From Tanytarsus gracilentus (taxonomy: Eukaryota > Arthropoda > Insecta > Diptera > Chironomidae), in the NCBI GenBank assembly GCA_038502055.1, contig JAXRKN010000045.1, positions 11,149,501 to 11,213,500 of the forward strand: 64,000 bases of DNA, given 5' to 3'. Positions 48,101 through 61,765 of this stretch are shown one piece after another. Below the pieces are notes generated by a model that had not been told where the DNA came from, did no database searches, and worked only from the letters and a program-made list of their open reading frames with translations. The position numbers and the translations under genes are program-made. Numbering within the stretch: position 1 is the first letter of the stretch; each line of letters starts with the position of its first letter.

Positions 48101-49575
48101 ATATCAAGATGATGATGATAATAAATAACCACAATGAGCAATTGAGGAATATTAATAAGTAAATACTCTCGAGTGCGAAGAGTAAATTAGACAGCAGCGA
48201 GAGATTTCGAGTGATAGATATTGTGTGTGGCAACAGCACCGGACGGCAATAACAGCATTTAATACCTTATTTATGGGCAATATTTTCAGTCGGCGAGCGA
48301 GTAACAACATTCTGCGTATATTATATGAGGCAATAAACTAATTTAAAAGTTAATGGAGTGGAAAATTAGAAAAAAAATTGTTCACTCCGATGGTTAAGAG
48401 TGAAGAAGAAAAACTTGCTCAAGATAAATTTCCGACTGCATGTTGACCATCAATTGAAATTAATTGGACGGACAACTTTTGATTGAATGTTAAATTGCCG
48501 ATCTTGCATTTCGCTAAATTGACTTTGATTAACCCTTTTGACTGCGAAACACTCTCGCTTACTCATCGAGCTCCAATTTACTGAAAATTTTTAAGCACAC
48601 ATAAATTGGCGCAGCAGCATTGATTGAGAGAGGAAGTGGAGCCCCTCGAGTGCATGTTTTGAAAACATTTTTTTTGCTGCTCAGATTGTAATTTTTCAAT
48701 GTAATCATCGTGCTTATGTTGTTACATGAAAAATGGTGTTTAAAAAATCTCGATTGAGATTGAAGCGGAAAAAGTAAAATATAAAAAAAAGTTCGAGAAC
48801 CTTCTTGAATATTTTCAATCTAAATTTTTATACCACAAGCTAAATTATGCATTCACACAAAAAATGCCTTTCCCTAGAACCCAACTGCGAGTTCGTGTTA
48901 AAAAATTGTAAATAATTCTTTAACATAAAATTGCGCGATAGAGGCAAAAATTTATGTATTTGGGTAAGAGTTAAACACCATCAACGTGCACATTCTTTTT
49001 TTTCGGGGTCGAATAATAGCGCACGGTTGAAAGCTATGAAAAACAGATAATAATTTCACCGAGTTTATCTCCGAGAATTTATCAAGACCGAGAAGGAAAA
49101 AAATATTGTTTAATGTCGCTGTCGGAGAGTTTTTCGTTAATTACATAAAGTTTAGTTTTATTGCATAGAGCGCTGAAATAAAAATTGTTGAGTGAGTGAG
49201 AGAAGTTTTTATGGCTGTTGTTAAAGTTTGCCCGCATTCGAAATAAATATTTTTCTCTTTTACTTTTTTTCGGGTTGCATGTGGCATGAGAATTATAAAA
49301 AAAGCTACGAGAATTTTTCATCTCACATGAGATTTGCAATTTGGATTTTTTAGTGGATTTTTTTGCTATTTTCTTTATCTCGTGTTTGCTGAACATATTT
49401 AACTAGTTTTTCTCGCTGCTTTTGTTTCTGAAAATTGGAGTTTGTTAAAAGAGAAAAAGTTTCTTCTTAGTTGATGCTACTGGTTTTGATGGTGGAATGA
49501 GTTGGTCTTGCTTCGAATGAGCGAAGTTAAAAAAAACTGAAAATTTTATTTTCAAAAAAATCATTAAAATTATAT
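45140..49575. other. Intergenic DNA, no gene seen
   Basis: No exon with family resemblance, RNA gene or shared repeat is apparent. A 90-codon frame near 46.0-46.3 kb and a 104-codon minus-strand frame near 49.1-49.4 kb have random-looking composition and no splice partners. Confidence 0.5.
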
Positions 49576-49671
49576 CTTTCTTATCTCCCTCTCTTCCATA
49601 ACAAATGTTTTTTTAAAGACCCAAATAAGTCGCGCAAGTTTGATTAACAAGTCGAGACTCTTTAGCCATGT
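49576..49671. repeat. Left copy of a ~100-bp direct repeat flanking the F-box gene
   Basis: Starts CTTTCTTATCTCCCTC and ends TTTAGCCATGT. Bases 49620-49671 are identical over 52 bp to 52162-52213; the first ~44 bp match with a few substitutions and a small gap. Sequence similarity stops sharply on both outer sides. Confidence 0.9.
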
Positions 49672-50049
49672 TAATTTTGCGTTAATAAATTATTTATTTT
49701 ACTTTTTTCTCCTTAAAATTAATTTTAGTGAAAATAAAAAAATATGGAGTTACAATTCACATGAATTTAATATTTTCTGTTCGGTATTTTTTCTAGAATT
49801 TCTTAAAATATAAAGCTTATCAAAATCAAAGAAACGAAAGATTTAATTACCACAAAAATCTCTCCTCACTGCACTAATGTTTTCTATATATATCAACGAA
49901 TTTTTAATTTTCAAAACTCAATTTAAATTTTCTGTGACCGTTACTTTTAAGAAGTAAAAACCGCATTGTTTTGTTTTGGAAATCTGCAAAATTTCAAAAT
50001 AATTAATTATTCAAGTAAATAAGCTAACAAACACAACAAAGTTAGCTAA

Positions 50050-51426
50050 ATGTCATCAATGGAGTCTCCACAGTTTAATGATGTTCAAGATGAGCTGGAA
50101 TTTTTCAAGAATAGGTAAAAATTTGAATTTATATTTTTCTCAAAAATTTCTAAAATAAAAATAAAAGTCCACCAGCACAAACTGAAGAGGATGAAAATTT
50201 AATGGATCCACTGAAAACTCTTCCTGAACCTTGTACACGAGTCATTATGGAATATCTTACAGCTAAGGAATTGCTGACAGCTACAGAAGTCTCAAAATAT
50301 TGGAAGGAATTTATTGAGTCAAGAAGCTTCTTGATGAATCGAGCAATGGATAGAATTCTTGTAAAACCAACTATTCGTTACTATTCACTTCCGTTGATCG
50401 ATGCTTTGTTTGACGACGGCAAAACCAAACGACCTTACAAACACATGAAAAGTTTATTAAGAATAGTTCGTAAATTTAAAGATAATGCTAGAGTTATCAA
50501 TCCGATCGACTTCTATGCTGCGACACTCGAGACACTTAAAATTGATTACGATTTACAAGATGACCACGTTGCTTCACAAAACAATTCAAAAACAATTAAA
50601 ATTATTGATGGATGCAATCTACCAAAGCTTCAAAAACTAATTATCCATAATTGCTGGAATCAGTTTATCCTCGAAGATTTTTCGTTTCCAGTTTTAACTC
50701 ATTTGCGATTAGAATACGGACGTCGCGTTGAACTTGATGACCTAATGAAAGTGCTCTATAAGTGTCCGAAACTTAAGATTCTTGATATTAAATCCATATA
50801 TCCATTGATAAATGACGTACCCTCAGGCGAACCAGCACTCATCGATCCACGACAGCCAAAAATTGAAATCATATCAATCTATTTTTATTATCCAAACTTT
50901 ATGAGAACTCAACAGGATTCATTAGTGAAACTTGAAGTCGAAATAATCGATTTTGATAAAATGGCATTGCTCCTTCGTGACTTAAAAATGCTCAAGTCGC
51001 TAACTATTCAATCATTGGAAAATAAAGGAGGAAACCGACATTTAACACGAAATGAAAGTATTGAACGGTTGAGGATTCGTTGCTATGATGGCGATTGGGA
51101 AGATCAAGATTTCTCCAACAATCTTCAGATTTTATCTTTGGCAATTCCATCATTGAGCGAGTTGACTGTGTTTAATTTCTCAGACGGAGAGCTTCTTAAG
51201 TTTTTTGGTTTGTAAAATCAGCAAAAATTCAACTCTATACTTAAAATTTTTTATTCTAGCTTCCAATATGCGTCACTTGAAGACATTGATTTGCAGAGAA
51301 TATAGCGAAGAATCGCTAGCAGCATATGAAGAAATTAAAAACAATCCTCATCAATACGTCAACTCATCATTTGAATTCGTCACTGATCCAAACATTGATT
51401 TTAATGAGATTCGAAATGAATTTTAG
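50050..51426 (+). CDS. F-box protein with leucine-rich repeats
   Basis: Three exons: 50050-50114, 50168-51207 and 51260-51426 (GT/AG introns of 53 and 52 bp, phases 2 and 1), giving 423 aa. An acidic N-terminus (MSSMESPQFNDVQDELEFF) precedes an F-box at about residues 37-85: LKTLPEPCTRVIMEYLTAKE, then LLTATEVSKYWKEFI. The rest contains irregular leucine-rich strands, such as LQKLIIHNC, LTHLRLEYG, LKILDIKSI, LKSLTIQSL, LQILSLAIP and LKTLICREY. Known relatives use the F-box to bind SKP1 in SCF ubiquitin ligases and the repeats to hold a substrate; the substrate is unknown. The 5' exon is chosen because it splices in phase with a good acceptor; translation could instead start at 50202, just before the F-box. 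Overlapping AATAAA signals follow at 51450-51459. The gene is bracketed by direct repeats. Confidence 0.87.
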
Positions 51427-51449
51427 AAAGTTTTGTATGAGCATATTTG

Positions 51450-51459
51450 AATAAATAAA
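51450..51459 (+). terminator. Overlapping AATAAA poly(A) signals of the F-box gene
   Basis: Two overlapping AATAAA hexamers lie about 24 bp after the stop codon. This would give a very short 3' UTR, common in compact insect genes. Confidence 0.6.
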
Positions 51460-52111
51460 ATTTAATTCATTTCATCAACATGTTCTTGAGTTATAAATCC
51501 TTATAAATAAAACAAATTCTAATTTTTGTGAAACTCTTCACCCAAAAAAATCTCCATTATAATGCATTAATTACATCTCGAAAAAAAAGTTATTAATTTT
51601 TAATCGAATGTAACTATGAAATTTTTCCGCTCATCGTCAATTTCTGTTGGTGAAATATAATTTTTCTACCCCGTCATTGCGGTTGATCGCAATTAAAGGG
51701 ATGGAAACTTAAAATTTTGCTATTTTCATTAATTATTTCTCGACTTTTTCAACCTCCAACATTAATCTCAACCAGCAACAAATTCAATAAGAAAAAATTT
51801 CAAACTTTTTTCTCTCTTTTTTTAAAACAATAGAAATAAATGATCAACAAACTTCCGCTCGAATGTTTAATGCACACTCAGCGACATAGAATTCTTTTAA
51901 AAGTCATTTTTTCTTCCACCTCATTCCGCAATTATGATCGAAAAATCTTCGCTTTAAACTTTGATGAGAGCAAAAGTTGCGCAATGGTGACTCCGGAGGC
52001 ATTAATGTCTTGCTTATCAAATGGAAGTACACACAAGGCGGTTGTGCTTCATTTCCGACTGCGTTAATCGCGTGTTTATACGACAAACAAATAAAAAATA
52101 TAAAAAACAAA

Positions 52112-52213
52112 CTTTCTTATCTCCCTCGCACTCTCTTCCATAATAAATATTTTTCTAAAGCCCCAAATAAGTCGCGCAAGTTTGATTAACAAGTCGAGAC
52201 TCTTTAGCCATGT
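52112..52213. repeat. Right copy of the direct repeat flanking the F-box gene
   Basis: Same orientation as the copy at 49576-49671. The 52-bp core (52162-52213) is identical; the outer part carries a 4-6-bp insertion (CGCACT) and scattered changes. Confidence 0.9.
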
Positions 52214-55200
52214 GTTTATGACCTCAATTTTAATGCTCTGTCGTCTTCTTCGCTATCTTTTGCCTTAGACTCGCACACGCGTTGATGAATTCGTTGAATG
52301 ATTTGAAATCAATGCGGCATAGAATCTTAATTAAGAATAAAGTGAAAAGGCCATTCATCTGTGAAGTGAGTGAGAGAGAAAAGCATGCATGAATATGGCG
52401 GCGAACGACTTATTGAAACAATTTGCCGTTCGTGTTCATAAATTATTGCAATTTCTCATGAAGTCAGAGTGGCTTGTTTGGAGACATAAATGGACCGACG
52501 GCCATTAATCAAGTCTTTGGAAAATGTGAAATAAAATTTGCAAAATTATTTAAAATTTAAAAATATTCCACCCCTTGCATGTAAACTTTCAACATCCCAT
52601 CGATAACTCGATCTCACTAAATTCTCACATATTTGCGAACAATTGAAAATAGCTGACATATCTATCATTCTGTGCGACTCAAACGAAGGGTAGATGAAAT
52701 TAATTTGACGACAATTAATTAAAGAAAATGTGCAATGTGCGAGACTAATTTCGCCGAGCGAGAGAAATTGTTGCAAAAATGCCAAATTTAATGAGAGCAC
52801 ATTACGAGAGCGTCGCTCAAAATGAAATGATTAAGTGCTGAAGGAAGCTTTTTTTTGTGCTGCATGCGAAAATTGCTATGTGCGGCTTTGATCATAAATT
52901 TTTATGCCGGCAGCAGTCGATCTGAAAATGTCACACACAAGGCAGCACTGTTAGTTAATGTTAATTAAAGAGCACACACACAGTGAGTTGATCTCGTGTG
53001 AGCGACAGCCAGCTTTTTATTAATCTGCTGGTTTTTTTTGGGGGGAAGGAGATTAGATGAGTGCTTTTGATACGTGACTGAAATGTCCAGAATGAGTTTT
53101 GATGTGAGAATAAATTTAAACGATAAAATTTTCTAGTTAATGATTTTAAAACATTTTATTACAAAAATTAGAAATAAAATTAGTTTTAAAATATCAAAAA
53201 ATTTGGGTTCAATTCCTTAGAAAAAAAATTAATGTTGAACAAATGTTTTTGCTAATTTTTTGAACATATTTTTTGACCACACACCGCAAAAATCCAGTTC
53301 TACTTAATTTTGACATATTGCGCAAAAATTCACACAAAAGCCATTCTGTAAAAAAATTCACCGCACCGAAAATGAAAAGCATTTTTGCGTGAAAAGGAAA
53401 AAATCGTCTTTAATTACATCTACAGATGTCGTTTTTAATTACTTGCTGCTCTTGACAGTTGACGGTCCCGCAGCAAACAAGCATGAAAGAAATAAAAAAT
53501 GATTTTCTTCTTACATTTTTTTATGCAAACTCATTCAGTTGATGAAGAATGTCTAGGAGGGAATTCTAAAGAAGACCTTTTAGCGTGTTATGTAACACAC
53601 ATTTAAAATTTTATTCATAATCATCGCATGATGTTCTCGGAATAAATTAATTTTAAACTCGTTGATGAGGGAAAACATACAACAATGTATTGAGCCTGTA
53701 ATTTATTAAGACTTTGGCAGGGGATGAGATATTTTTAAAATTTATTTCAAAATTTTTTTATGACCCTTGAATTTGAAAAAATTGTTTTTTATTTCTTATA
53801 ATTTTTAATGCGCTTAAATCATCCAATTTGACATATTAGATAATGTTTTTTAATGAGAACACATCGAGAGATCATGACAATATTTATGAGCATGCTGCGT
53901 ATTATCATTTGCCCTCCCCATATACACTCGAGCAACGACAGACACTCGACGATGTTCTGCTCTTTTTTTATTGACTCAAACATCTCCCACTTGTAATTTG
54001 TTTTTCAACATGTTTTTTCCCGTCGACCACCACTGCTGTTTTGCTCGACGCCGCCATCCGGAGACACAAAACTAAACTCTCCATGCATGCCTCAACAAAT
54101 TTCATTTTATATATTTTTTTTCAAGTAGCGAGATTATTTTCTTTTTAGTCATGATGAAGCTAGTTCTTCCTCTGTACACAGCCATTCACTTTTTAATGTT
54201 CTACAGCACATTTCATCTACACAGCAGCAGATTTTAATTATTTTTTCCTCTCTCTCTTTCTGCTTATTTCACATGAAATTAAATCTCTGATATGAAATTG
54301 AAACGATGTGTTGCACACTGTGTGTGTGTGTGCTGTTCGAGAGCTTAATGCAATGTGACATTTTCAAAGAGATCTCACATGACTCGCCCATGAAATGATT
54401 GAATGATCCCACTTGTCCCATTCCTGTTTAATTATTTTTAATGGACTCGATCGCGCTTTTACGAATTTTATTTTTAAATAAATATTTATTTACTAAAATT
54501 CTCTATGCATGACAGAAATCTCTTCAACATTTTCTACATGTTTTTTTCTATAATTTCATGAAATTAAAATTTTAATGTTTTTTGCTTGGAAAATTGCTGT
54601 TAATGACGAAAGTAAAAAATAAACTCGAGTCGGTAAATTTAATGTTTCGTGATTTTTGGAAATTTAATTCATAGCTCGTAAAAAAATATACTTTTTTGCG
54701 TTGAGCGCGCTGCGGTTAAAAGGCAGCGTTTGAGGAAAGAGATTTTGACGAGATGATAAGTCCTATGTTATTATTATATTCTCGAAATGTTTTTATTAAT
54801 CAACATTAAGCGCTTTTATTACCTCAACATGATGAGCGTGGATTCAAAATGAGGTAGGAAACAGATGAAAATTAAATTGAGCTTTGTTTAAAATTTTAAA
54901 CTGTTTAAAATTTAGATTTTATAAAAATTTAAAGTCTTACATAAAAAATAAATTTAGAAAAATATAAAATTCATATCATGCGAAAACCGCACTCGAAAAA
55001 AAGTCCAACCACAAAATTCTCTCGAAACAATTTTTCTTCCTTTATCAAATCTTTTTTCCTCTTTATAATTTTTGTTCTTTCTCGTTCAAAATGCGACCCT
55101 TTCGACTGTATAAAAGAACACACAATAGCCATAGGGAGAGAATTAAAACAATATTCATAAATTGTGCCTTTTCTCCCCTTTCTTCATGCCAGCATATCTT

Positions 55201-57374
55201 CTTCGAGAGATAGGAAGCAGAGAACAAAAGGAAGGAAAATTTTTAGCACATGACGGACGACATTGTCGAAATTGCTTGATTGTCTTTACCTGCCTTCGAG
55301 AGGGAAAGAGTTTATTGTATAAAAAAAAATTTTTATGGCTTAATGATGAAGAGGTAAAATTTTATATGAATTTCAATGAGGTAAAAAGGGTTTAAAGATT
55401 TTCAACCAAGGTCGGTGATTTTTTTAAAGATTTCTAAGAATTTAAAAAAAATAAAAATTTAATCTGAAAATTATTTTTTAAAATTATTTTGAATCACCTC
55501 CCCTTGAACTTTCACCACAAAAGGATTAATCACGATAGAATAAATTTTTCTACACAAAAAAGCAATTTTAATTAAATCACTCATTATTAAATTCTCATGC
55601 AATCAGAAAGAAAAAACTTTTTATGGCTTTAACTAGCTCAAAAAGTTCTAATTTAACGATTTAGTGAATTCGAATGTGGGGATGGCTTTTCGTCTCTAGC
55701 AATAAAATACATTAAATGAGTTGAAGGCATCTTTTATTGCCATTGCTCCGCATTTCGAGAGACGTTCATTAAATTTTTCTTCTTCGTCGTCATAAAATTC
55801 CATATTTCTTTCAATAAATGCGCAATGTGTGAGTCGAAAAGAAACCGAGACCCCCATTAATGAATGCAGTAATAGTTGATGGCAATAAAGTGTCATAAAA
55901 TGTTGTCGATAGCTCTCTCGCACACTTTTTCTCCTTTTTCGACTTCAAATCTAAATTGAATCTCGCTAATAAAGTTTGAGTGGCACAAGTTGGGAGTGAC
56001 TTTGAGGGAAGATGAATTAAAGCGCATTTTTTGTTGAAAATTATTAAAATTTTTATGTCATAACAAATTGTTAGTGTCCATTAGACCAAAATTTCAAGTT
56101 ATTTAAATCCCACACATTGAAGCACTTAAAATTTTAACATTGCGCCCTAAAATTTTTCGTCACCTAATTATTGTCATTACTGTAATTGTCGCCCTATAAA
56201 AACTATTATCGAACAATAATTTATGTCGAAAGCATTTTTAAAATTGGCTTTTGCGGTAATGATGAAAGTTGATTAAAATCTCTTTGAAAGTTTTTGTCTC
56301 GATTAACGACTTTTCATTCCCCTCCGCATACAGCAAGGTGTGACTTTTCATTGTAACGACAGCTCGACTCATTTAAAAATCATTCAACTCGTGGTAATCT
56401 CACTGCATGATTGACTCTCAATTGCCAATAATTACAAACTTTTTTCTGCAAAATCATTTCGATGATTTTTCATCGATTGATTTCCGATGTAATTTTTTTC
56501 TATTGAAAATAATTTTTTTTCGAATCAATTGTTTAAAATTCTCTTTTGTGCATTGTAAAAGTCACGACGACAATTTATCTTCATTTCGATGCTCTTCTTC
56601 CTACTCAGTCAGATGAGATGATTGAGAATTTGAGAAAAACATCCCAGGACTGAAAATTCAAACCATTGAATTGATTTTTAAGAATTCAATTAATTTTCAA
56701 ACTGGGCTCCAGACAATGAAAAAAAATCTTCTGCCTGCTAAGTACAACCTTTCAATCCGCCATCAATCAACTTCCTCCCTCTACACGAAATCAATCAATA
56801 AAATGCTTTTTAATGCACGTCAAAATCGCTCGATTCACTTCGCTCGTCTACGATGTCGGCAGAGTTATTGTTTCATCAAAAAAGATCTTGATTATTATAA
56901 AAATTTGCCATGATCATGCAATGTGCGAACAATAGAGCGTAAAAGATTATTAGCGATTTTAAAAAGAGCATTCGCAAAGATGAAAATGAAGAAAGAAACA
57001 ACTTTATTAGACATGAAATGTTTAAATTATGAAACTGATTTACTTTTTACACAACAGCGATAATTATAGAGGAGAAAGAATATTAATTGGAAGTGGAACT
57101 TATGGTAAATGATAGAGGGAGGTCTAATTGCTCGAGAGAAAAAAGGTTAATTAATGCTTTGAGGCATAGGGATGGACTATTTTACCAACATATGGTTGAT
57201 TATCCGCACTCGAATGTGAAAAGTGCGAATTTATATAGAATTTCTCATTAAATTAATCGCAACATGAAAATCAAAAAAATTTTAACCTCAAACAATTTAA
57301 AATTCATAAGAAATCGCCTTCAATCTATTTAGTAGACACGCACTTACGTCAGTCACGCAAAAACACCCATTGAC
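52214..57374. other. Intergenic DNA, no gene seen
   Basis: No coding exon is supported. A short (TG)7 microsatellite lies at 54319-54332 and a B-box-like GGGTTCAATTCC at 53205-53216. Chance frames of 60-84 codons occur near 52.6, 55.0, 55.2, 55.8 and 56.7 kb; none has a recognisable domain. Confidence 0.5.
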
Positions 57375-57465
57375 AGGGTGACCAGATGCTGTTTTATCAT
57401 ATTTTAGTTTTTATTAATATTTTTACTGCAAATTGTCATTTAAAAATTTATAATCATGGTCAACC
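57375..57465. mobile_element. MITE-like element M5 (AGGGTGACCAGATG end)
   Basis: The left end AGGGTGACCAGATG is the closest match to the family consensus. The right end, reverse complement GGTTGACCATGAT, is weaker. The 91-bp interior is AT-rich. Confidence 0.45.
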
Positions 57466-60400
57466 AACTCCATTAAGGAAGTCGATATGAAAAAATATTC
57501 TTAAGTCATCAATTTTTTAATTCCCTTAAGCTAGTTACTCAGTCGTGGCTCAACATGAAGCCCCACATGCTCACTATCGCACAAAAACAGAATTATTAAA
57601 TTTATCTCGTGATATCATGTGATGTAAAAGTTGAATAAAGTTGTAATGGAAGTAGGAAGCATGGCATTAGCATAAAAATCACATTAAGAGTTTATAAATT
57701 AACAATGTTGCAGTGAGAAGATTGTAAAAAAATACATCAATGGACGCAAGCAGAAATAATGACTATAATGAGCTTTTACAATCGTTCCCCGCTGATGATT
57801 ATTGTGAAGGCAGGAAAAAAATGTCGATGGCAATAATCAACCGCAGAGACAACAAGAACTGGAAATATTAAGCAGCACGAAAAAAAAATTTAAAATTGAC
57901 TTTACAAGAATTAACTTTAACAACTGCAGTAGCCTTTAATTGATATTCATGGTTAATTATAGGCGAAACAAATGTTATGCAATGGCAAAAAAAATATATA
58001 ATATAAAAAGTGCAATAAGCAGCATGCAGCAGCAGCAGAATTAAATGCAATTAAGCATTTAGCGTACCAAACACGAAATGGAAACATGCTAATAATACAC
58101 ATTCGTTCTCGACGTGTTGTTTTTTCCGCTGCCTTATTGAGTGACTGCTTCTTCACTCGATTGCCATGATCTCAACATTTTTTGTTTTAAAAATATCATG
58201 CGAAAAAAATCTTTGTTTACATTTTTTGAACTGTCAAAATTTAAACTAAAATAAAAATTCCATTAAATAAATTAAGTGCCATAAACGACCGGATACGACC
58301 TCAAACTACTCATAAAAATTTGTCCCTCCATGCGAAAAATCGCATTCGAAAATTTTCATACACATTTTTTTCGTAAATTGCTCTTTCACTCTTGAAAAGG
58401 GAGCACTTGAGAGACCACTTAGCGTTCGCCACATGCAGCACATCAAAAAAAGGTCTCGCTTGTCTCTCGACTCCAAATCGACATGTTGAAAGTATTAAAT
58501 TTCTATTCAAGTCTATTTCTGGCTGATTGAATCAAGTCACAGCAGAGATGAAGTTATTCAATGCGAAAAAAATAAGAAATAAAGTTTTGCTGTGGAGAAG
58601 AAATCTCTTTTTGTCTAAATTCGATTTATTTTCATTGCGCAAGTTGCAATGAGACTTAAAATATGGAAAAATAGAAGAAGAAAAGGCTGCTCGTGCATTT
58701 TCTAAATCCAATTTTCATAATTTCATTCTCATTGTATTGCGAAATCCTTGAGAACTATAACTTTGTCGACAGAGCGAGGAGAATTGAAGTTGTGGGTGGG
58801 TGTGAGGTGGCAGAACGATTGTTAAAGTTTTTTATTTTATCAGAAGCTGAGGAAAACTTCCAGAGTGCTACTCAATGTGACTATCCATACTTTTTAATGT
58901 GTTGTCATGAAAAAGAGATGTTTTTAAAATTTGAAATAAAAAAATACGTTAGGTCAAAAATATAAATTAAATTTTTAAAAACTACACAATTTATTTTCAT
59001 TTTAACACTTTAACAATAAAAATGATGACGAGCTGTAACAGCACCGAGGGAATTGTTGGAGATTTATTCACTTTCTCATTTTATTTTTTGAATAATACAA
59101 TTTTGCAGCATTTGCAACTGAATTGCTATTATTACAGCGCATTTTATGTACCCATCAAAATAAGCTCTTATATTGAGTTTGTTGTCTGTAGTGACAATAA
59201 AAATTGCAACATTATTAGCTTGTAACATGACACTCGTCGATGATTTTACTCGAACGATGATTCAATTTCCATTGCGAGACGATAAATGAGTGGTGGGGTG
59301 AAAAACTCGGAATCGTAATGACCAATTTTGATAGTTTAATGACTTTAAGTTTAGGAACCCGATAATTACATCTAAAATTTCAAAATGACCATTAAAGTTG
59401 TATTAAAAATCGATTTTCCTGCACGCTCACTCGAAAAAAAAGTACAAGAATTAACGATAAAAACTTTTTCTATTTAATGCTGCTTTAGTTTTATTTTTGT
59501 GTGGTTTCAGCAATTTTCGAAAAATGAGAACAAAAACGTAGCAAATTGCCGTCACTAAAATTGAGCTGTGTGTGAGGCTTCAATTGCATTGACGTAGATT
59601 GTAAATCTACGAAATTGTTCATGACATAAATGGGCTTCTGCTGACGCGGTGGGAAGGAAGAAAATTTCTCTTGATTATCCCCGTTGGTCGCTGTCTCTGA
59701 CTGTTTAAACGAATTTCAAATGCAAATGCGTCAAATAAATTACGATATACTTTTTTAGTTTGATAATATGATAATTTTTTGTGCTGTTGCTGACTCCGCG
59801 ATGATATCTAAGAAAGGTTTTTAAAAATAAAATAATTATTTTAAATTTTGAACAGTAATGAATGTAAAAAAATGCAATTATTAAAACCATATATATATTT
59901 TTTAATTTTCAAGGATTCGAACCCAGTTTTGAGCATTAAAATTCAAGCTAAAATTTGTTTTCTTTCTAAAATGTAATTTTAAGTAAATCTCTTGAAATTT
60001 GACAATTAAAATAAAGATTTATGTAAAATCTCCACCATCAGATCAAATTCCGATTAAATTTCTCTCTCTCTCATACATACACAAGGTAATCCATTTAATA
60101 GCTGGAGATATAAAAAATACATTTTATGTCACTCTCCACTTGATTGCTATCTTTATCTTTAATCTACCGTCGAATGCTACATTTTAGTGATATAAGCAGG
60201 CTTCGCAGCTAGCGAAACAGCATTTTTGGAATTTTTACATAAATAATCGCATTATCGTAATTAATTTTTTTAATAACTGACCCAATTTATTCTTACCGCC
60301 TTGATTATTCTCAAACATATATAGCGTGATGATGATGACAAAAGAGGAGGACAGGAATAAGAAGAATAAATGAGAAGTAAATTAAGAATGAAAATGAAAT

Positions 60401-61765
60401 CATGTCGCTACGGGGAAGAAAGAAAAACAAGAAATACTCGACGGGGCGATAAGAAAGACACAAATCGCAATACAGCAGCAGTAGAGTGAACGCTCGCGGG
60501 GAGAATCAATTTACGGTGAAGTTATTAAAAGAAGCAAAAAAAAACATTCGAGGAAATTATAATAAATATGCTAATCACTGAATCACAACTCGCGCGAGAA
60601 AAAAAATATTTTCAATCTGAATTTTTATCAGCATAAATTTAAATGTCTGTCACTTGGCATTAATTAACATGCTGCGAGCTGTAAATCAATTAAAAATTGA
60701 TATTTGATAAAAAAAAATGGCAGCGGATTATTTTTTCTGCTTTCTGATCATGTCATTCAATCATGAGATACGAATGTGACAATCGCCGATCGAAGAAAGG
60801 GCCACATTTGCATATTTTCATGGGACCTTTAAATAAATTCCTGTTTCTTTGATGTAAATACAAACTGAAGTATTACAGCGCAATTTTGGTTAAAATTTAC
60901 TAAAATTATTTTAACGTATTTTCTAATTTTTAAACTATTATTAGTTTTTAACCCATAAGTGCTACACCCATTTTAAAAAAAATTATAAAACACAAAAATT
61001 CAATCACATCCAAAAATTTCATTTAAAAAAATTCCGCATACGAAATTAAGCGGAAAAATAATCCATAAAAAATTCAATGACGAACAGCGAAAAAAATTAA
61101 TTTTAATTTTATTACAAGCTCATGCTATCAACAACTATGCATAAATTATGAATTGAGTTGAGCAGCGGAATTTCTCATGAAATTGAAATGCGATTCCAGT
61201 TATAGAGCTCTCAAAAAAATAGAGTGAAAAATGTAAATTGAGGAGCGCAAAAAAGAAGAAGAAAATCTTTTTAAATTTTAAGAACAAAAGAAGTTCTTAT
61301 GAATGAATCAAGAGGCAGCAGCTGAATTGCTGACTATTAATTAGATTTATGCAAATTACTCGATTGATGATGGTGATGAGTGTGTGTGTATGCAAATATT
61401 AATGTACATTCTCTCGAGTGAGTGCAGATAGAGATTACTATGCTAAAATTTACATGGATGGGAAGCGTATTGACTCTCTCTTGTGCGCGATTATCTAGCA
61501 TGCATTTCATTCTCATTGTTTGCTCAATTAACAACACAGCTATGCATGTATGAATGCGATAAACACATTTTAGGCGGGCTCTCATTGCTAAACTTCATGC
61601 ATTTTATAAAATTGAGGTAAATGACTGGCATAAATGAATTGGGTCATGCGGTGAATCCGAAAGATCATTTTGGATTGTAAAATGTCATTAAATTCGCTTC
61701 ATGGAGAAAATAATTATTCAAGGGGTGACTTTGAATTTTTTTAATGATGTTTTAAATATTTTGGT
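57466..61765. other. Intergenic DNA, no gene seen
   Basis: No gene can be supported. Notable small items are a perfect 8-bp-stem hairpin at 59593-59611 (CGTAGATT, loop GTA, AATCTACG) and the 11-mer GGATTCGAACC at 59913-59923, the complement of the B-box-like motif. Confidence 0.5.

Noticed and set aside
55162..55395. 77-codon frame with KKKFLWLNDEEVKFYMNF
   Set aside because: No family resemblance, no clear start context and no exon partners; similar frames are frequent by chance in this DNA.
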